Assembly (NCBI GenBank): GCA_050294475.1
Contig: JBNKOE010000021.1
Span: 186,001-250,000, forward strand
DNA length: 64,000 bases
From: Thalassobellus sp050294475
GTDB lineage: Bacteria; Bacteroidota; Bacteroidia; Flavobacteriales; Flavobacteriaceae
Direction of reading: 5' to 3'
In this document: positions 61,912 to 64,000 of the stretch, one piece after another
How the letters are laid out: each line of letters starts with the position of its first letter
Position numbering within the stretch: the first letter of the stretch is position 1
The notes under the pieces: model-generated
Seen by the model: the letters and a program-made list of their open reading frames with translations, nothing else
Told to the model about the DNA's origin: nothing
The model's database searches: none
Position numbers and translations under genes: made by a program

Positions 61912-63031
61912 ATGAAATATCTTTTCTAAATGTTTTTCTGCGTTTGTAAACTACAGGATTAAAATGCTTCCATATTTGCTGAATAGCAATATTATCTTCT
62001 AATTCTGGAGTTCTAAAACAGGTTTCAATTCCTTTTTCTTTAAAGGTTTCATAATATTCTTTAAATATAATAGCGTGAACCCCTTTGTTTTGATAGTCTG
62101 GATGTATGCCAATTAGATAGAAAATAACATCTTTGCTATGCTTTTTTGCATGCATAACATGTCTGAAACCAAAAGGAAATAGTTTACCGTTAATCTTTTG
62201 TAATGCCTTGGCAAAAGCAGGCATAACAATGGCAAAACCTATCATTTTGTCATCTTTATCTACAATGAATTTGATGTATTCTGGGTTTATAAAACTGATG
62301 AATTTCTTTTTGAAATATTCTTTTTGAATATCATTAATAGCAACAAATGATGATAAAGACGCATAACTTTCGTTAAATAAATCAAACATTTTATCAGCAT
62401 AAGGCATAACTTCTTCTGTTTTAGTAAGATTAAGAGCCTTAAGTTGGTATCGTCTTTTTATGAGTTCTTGCGCTTTGTGAAAGAATTCGGGTTTTACGTT
62501 TTTAAAAGGGAACTTGCTTTCTGAATAAGATTTTTCAATTTTAAAACCAGCAGCCTCATAATGTTTAACATAATATGGATAGTTATACCAAGTAACCATA
62601 GGGGCAATACTATCAAAGCCTTCAGTCATAACACCGACTTTGTCTAAATTAGAAAAGCCAACAGGTCCTTCAATGTATTCTAAATTTTTGTCTTTGCCAA
62701 TTTCATTTACTTTATCTAATAAAGTTTTAGAAACCTCAAGATCATCAATAAAATCAAACCATCCAAATCGCATTTTTTTTAGGTTCTGATCTTTTATTTC
62801 TAACCAATTTGTAATGGCTGCAATACGACCTACAATTTCATTTCCCTTATATGCAAGGAATAATCTAGCTTCGGCATCATTAAAAACAGGATTTTCTTTT
62901 TTGTTAAATGTTTTTATTTCTTGACTAATAATGGGAGGAACCCAATATTCTGAGTCTTTATATAGTTTAAAGGGGAATTTTACAAAAGCCTTTAAGTCTT
63001 TTTTAGTTTGTACTTCTTTTAGTTTAATCAT
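61910..63031 (-). CDS. GNAT-fold acyltransferase, candidate N-acyltransferase of the lipid pathway
   Basis: 373 residues. N-terminal FVKFPFKLYKDSEYWVPPI and ARLFLAYKGNEIVGRIAAI are GNAT-like, with a second acetyl-CoA-type motif at IGIHPDYQNKGVHAIIF near the C-terminus. Size and motifs resemble the large GNAT proteins that include the Caulobacter ceramide synthase, which N-acylates the sphingoid base. The convergent oxoamine synthase makes its likely substrate here. The specific activity is inference; annotation as a generic N-acetyltransferase is equally compatible with the sequence. Confidence 0.75.
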   Translation of the reverse strand: MIKLKEVQTKKDLKAFVKFPFKLYKDSEYWVPPIISQEIKTFNKKENPVFNDAEARLFLAYKGNEIVGRIAAITNWLEIKDQNLKKMRFGWFDFIDDLEVSKTLLDKVNEIGKDKNLEYIEGPVGFSNLDKVGVMTEGFDSIAPMVTWYNYPYYVKHYEAAGFKIEKSYSESKFPFKNVKPEFFHKAQELIKRRYQLKALNLTKTEEVMPYADKMFDLFNESYASLSSFVAINDIQKEYFKKKFISFINPEYIKFIVDKDDKMIGFAIVMPAFAKALQKINGKLFPFGFRHVMHAKKHSKDVIFYLIGIHPDYQNKGVHAIIFKEYYETFKEKGIETCFRTPELEDNIAIQQIWKHFNPVVYKRRKTFRKDIS

Positions 63032-63055
63032 ATATAATTTATAAATCTCAAGCTT

Positions 63056-64000
63056 TTAAAAGTTGCCAAAATCAGTGTCATCTCGTTTTTGTTTTTTTAT
63101 TGGGTTGTCACTAGTGTTTTTGTTTTTTTTCTTCTTTGCTTTTCTATTGCTTCTGTTTGATCCTCTTCTAGCATCTTCAGCTTCAGCAGATGTTCCATTA
63201 TCAACTTCTTTATCTTTATGAAAATCTAATCGATATGACATTCCAAAATTAACACTAAAAACAGATGGTGTATCTTTTGTATTAAAAGTTAAAGCAGTAT
63301 CTAATTGAAAATCTTTATTCCATAAATAAGCACCTCCAAATCTAAAAAGGTTGTCAGCATAAAAATCATTTTTAATCCCTTGTGTCTCTCCAAAAATCAC
63401 CCATTTTGGATTGAAAGAATGAGTTAGTGTTAAAATATATTGAAAATCTGATTGATCTGTGCCTATTCTGTCTTTAATTAAATTCATAACAAATACCCAG
63501 CCGCCAGCAAAATTGTTTTGTGTTGCAATCATTATTTTTGGGCTAAAACCCTCAACACCTGTTACTGTATATGGATTGTTTTTTGTATCAAAATTAGCAC
63601 CTGCATAAACTGATATTGCAGGAATTAGCTCGCTCCATTTAAATCTATGGTTTGCTTTCCAGCTATACAAATTTGGTTTATTATTTTCGGAGTTTTTATA
63701 AGGGTCGTAAATTAAATATTTAGCACCGATACTTAAATATTTAAAATTCGAACGTTTGTTTTCTGAGGAAATTGTTGAACGATTATTTGTGAATGTATCA
63801 TTTTGATAAGTGCCTTCTATATTTAATTCTAGTTCTTCAAATAATAAGCCATAACGTGCTGCGAAATCAAGACCTAATCCAGAAACATCATATTTTAATA
63901 AGGAATGTTTTTCATTTACATTATATGGCCCAACCTCGAATTGGACAACATTAGTACCAACAGAAAAGGCACTTCTAGATACGCCAGGTCTATTAGAATT
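63056..64000 (-). CDS. Outer-membrane transporter-like beta-barrel protein (5' end outside window)
   Basis: Open for 314 codons from the window edge to the stop at 63056; the start is missing. The first residues in the window, RPGVSRSAFSVGTNVVQFEVG, and the alternating hydrophobic strands (YGLLFEELELNIEGTYQ, WVIFGETQGIKNDFYADN, LDTALTFNTKDTPSVFSVNF) match the transporter family related to MetA-pathway phenol-degradation proteins. The C-terminal 50 residues are an extremely basic, low-complexity tail (SNRSNRKAKKKKNKNTSDNP), unusual for a barrel and possibly exposed. The gene is 24 bp upstream of the GNAT gene on the same strand, so they may be co-transcribed. Confidence 0.75.
   Translation of the reverse strand, partial: NSNRPGVSRSAFSVGTNVVQFEVGPYNVNEKHSLLKYDVSGLGLDFAARYGLLFEELELNIEGTYQNDTFTNNRSTISSENKRSNFKYLSIGAKYLIYDPYKNSENNKPNLYSWKANHRFKWSELIPAISVYAGANFDTKNNPYTVTGVEGFSPKIMIATQNNFAGGWVFVMNLIKDRIGTDQSDFQYILTLTHSFNPKWVIFGETQGIKNDFYADNLFRFGGAYLWNKDFQLDTALTFNTKDTPSVFSVNFGMSYRLDFHKDKEVDNGTSAEAEDARRGSNRSNRKAKKKKNKNTSDNPIKKQKRDDTDFGNF

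Noticed and set aside
1..64000. tRNA, rRNA, CRISPR, complete IS or prophage
   Set aside because: Looked for GC-rich structured genes, regularly spaced repeats, transposase motifs and phage modules on both strands; none found. Short repeats present are dispersed palindromes or the heptamer repeat.

Overview
The window is a stretch of flavobacterial (Bacteroidota, Flavobacteriaceae) chromosome. The evidence is the very low GC content, Bacteroidota-type promoters (TTG about 20 nt upstream of TAnnTTTG), an almost complete lack of Shine-Dalgarno sequences, and the gene content: a PKD/SprB-repeat surface adhesin, SusC-like carboxypeptidase-regulatory/plug domains, a menaquinone operon, an alpha-oxoamine synthase of the capnine/sulfonolipid type, and several small membrane proteins typical of marine flavobacteria. 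I see no tRNA, rRNA, CRISPR array, complete insertion sequence or prophage. The few mobile or decayed traces are short remnants and dispersed palindromic repeats.

Layout. 1-2223: 5' part of a giant PKD-repeat adhesin on the minus strand. 2224-6802: a decayed adhesin-repeat fragment, two tandem patatin-like lipases, a small membrane protein and a membrane-anchored FMN glutamate-synthase-like enzyme. 6952-16132: housekeeping DNA and RNA genes (PcrA/UvrD helicase, YrdC/Sua5-family protein, holA, ung) mixed with an OmpA lipoprotein, a glycosyltransferase, an HsdR_N-type nuclease-fold protein and a YfcC-type carrier. A 470-bp gap at 9956-10426 holds a hairpin, a truncated HEPN-type coding remnant and one copy of a dispersed repeat. 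16269-25267: a small membrane protein, a secreted papain-like peptidase, then the menaquinone operon menB-menA-(MBL hydrolase)-menC-(CPBP protease)-menE, followed by sppA. 25432-33962: a VWA protein with duplicated TonB-plug pieces behind a 21-bp-phased direct repeat, DoxX, an acyl-CoA carboxylase beta subunit, an FMN reductase/MarR/pirin operon, a CAL67264-type small protein and ettA.

34537-44013 is the most intriguing block. It runs in one direction and encodes a soluble coiled-coil protein, an unrecognised protein, an AAA+ ATPase, a Nudix hydrolase, another unrecognised protein (possibly DUF6638), two membrane proteins and a further small membrane protein. The ATPase, Nudix and following gene overlap or nearly touch. 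The set looks like an uncharacterised coiled-coil/AAA+/membrane module, but no function is demonstrated. It is punctuated by a second copy of the dispersed repeat and by a group of palindromes.

44045-53621: an arginase-family enzyme, a coiled-coil membrane protein, a Crp/Fnr regulator, fumC, an overlooked 57-residue membrane protein with a textbook promoter, a TonB-dependent receptor, and a translationally coupled prfB-HAD-arsC operon in which prfB carries a +1 programmed frameshift. 53931-64000: an ATP-grasp/HAD pair, threonine aldolase, YbaB, a lipoprotein S9 peptidase, a candidate sulfonolipid set (a cysteine-synthase-fold enzyme, an alpha-oxoamine synthase and a convergent GNAT-fold acyltransferase), and the 3' part of an outer-membrane transporter-like gene cut by the window edge.
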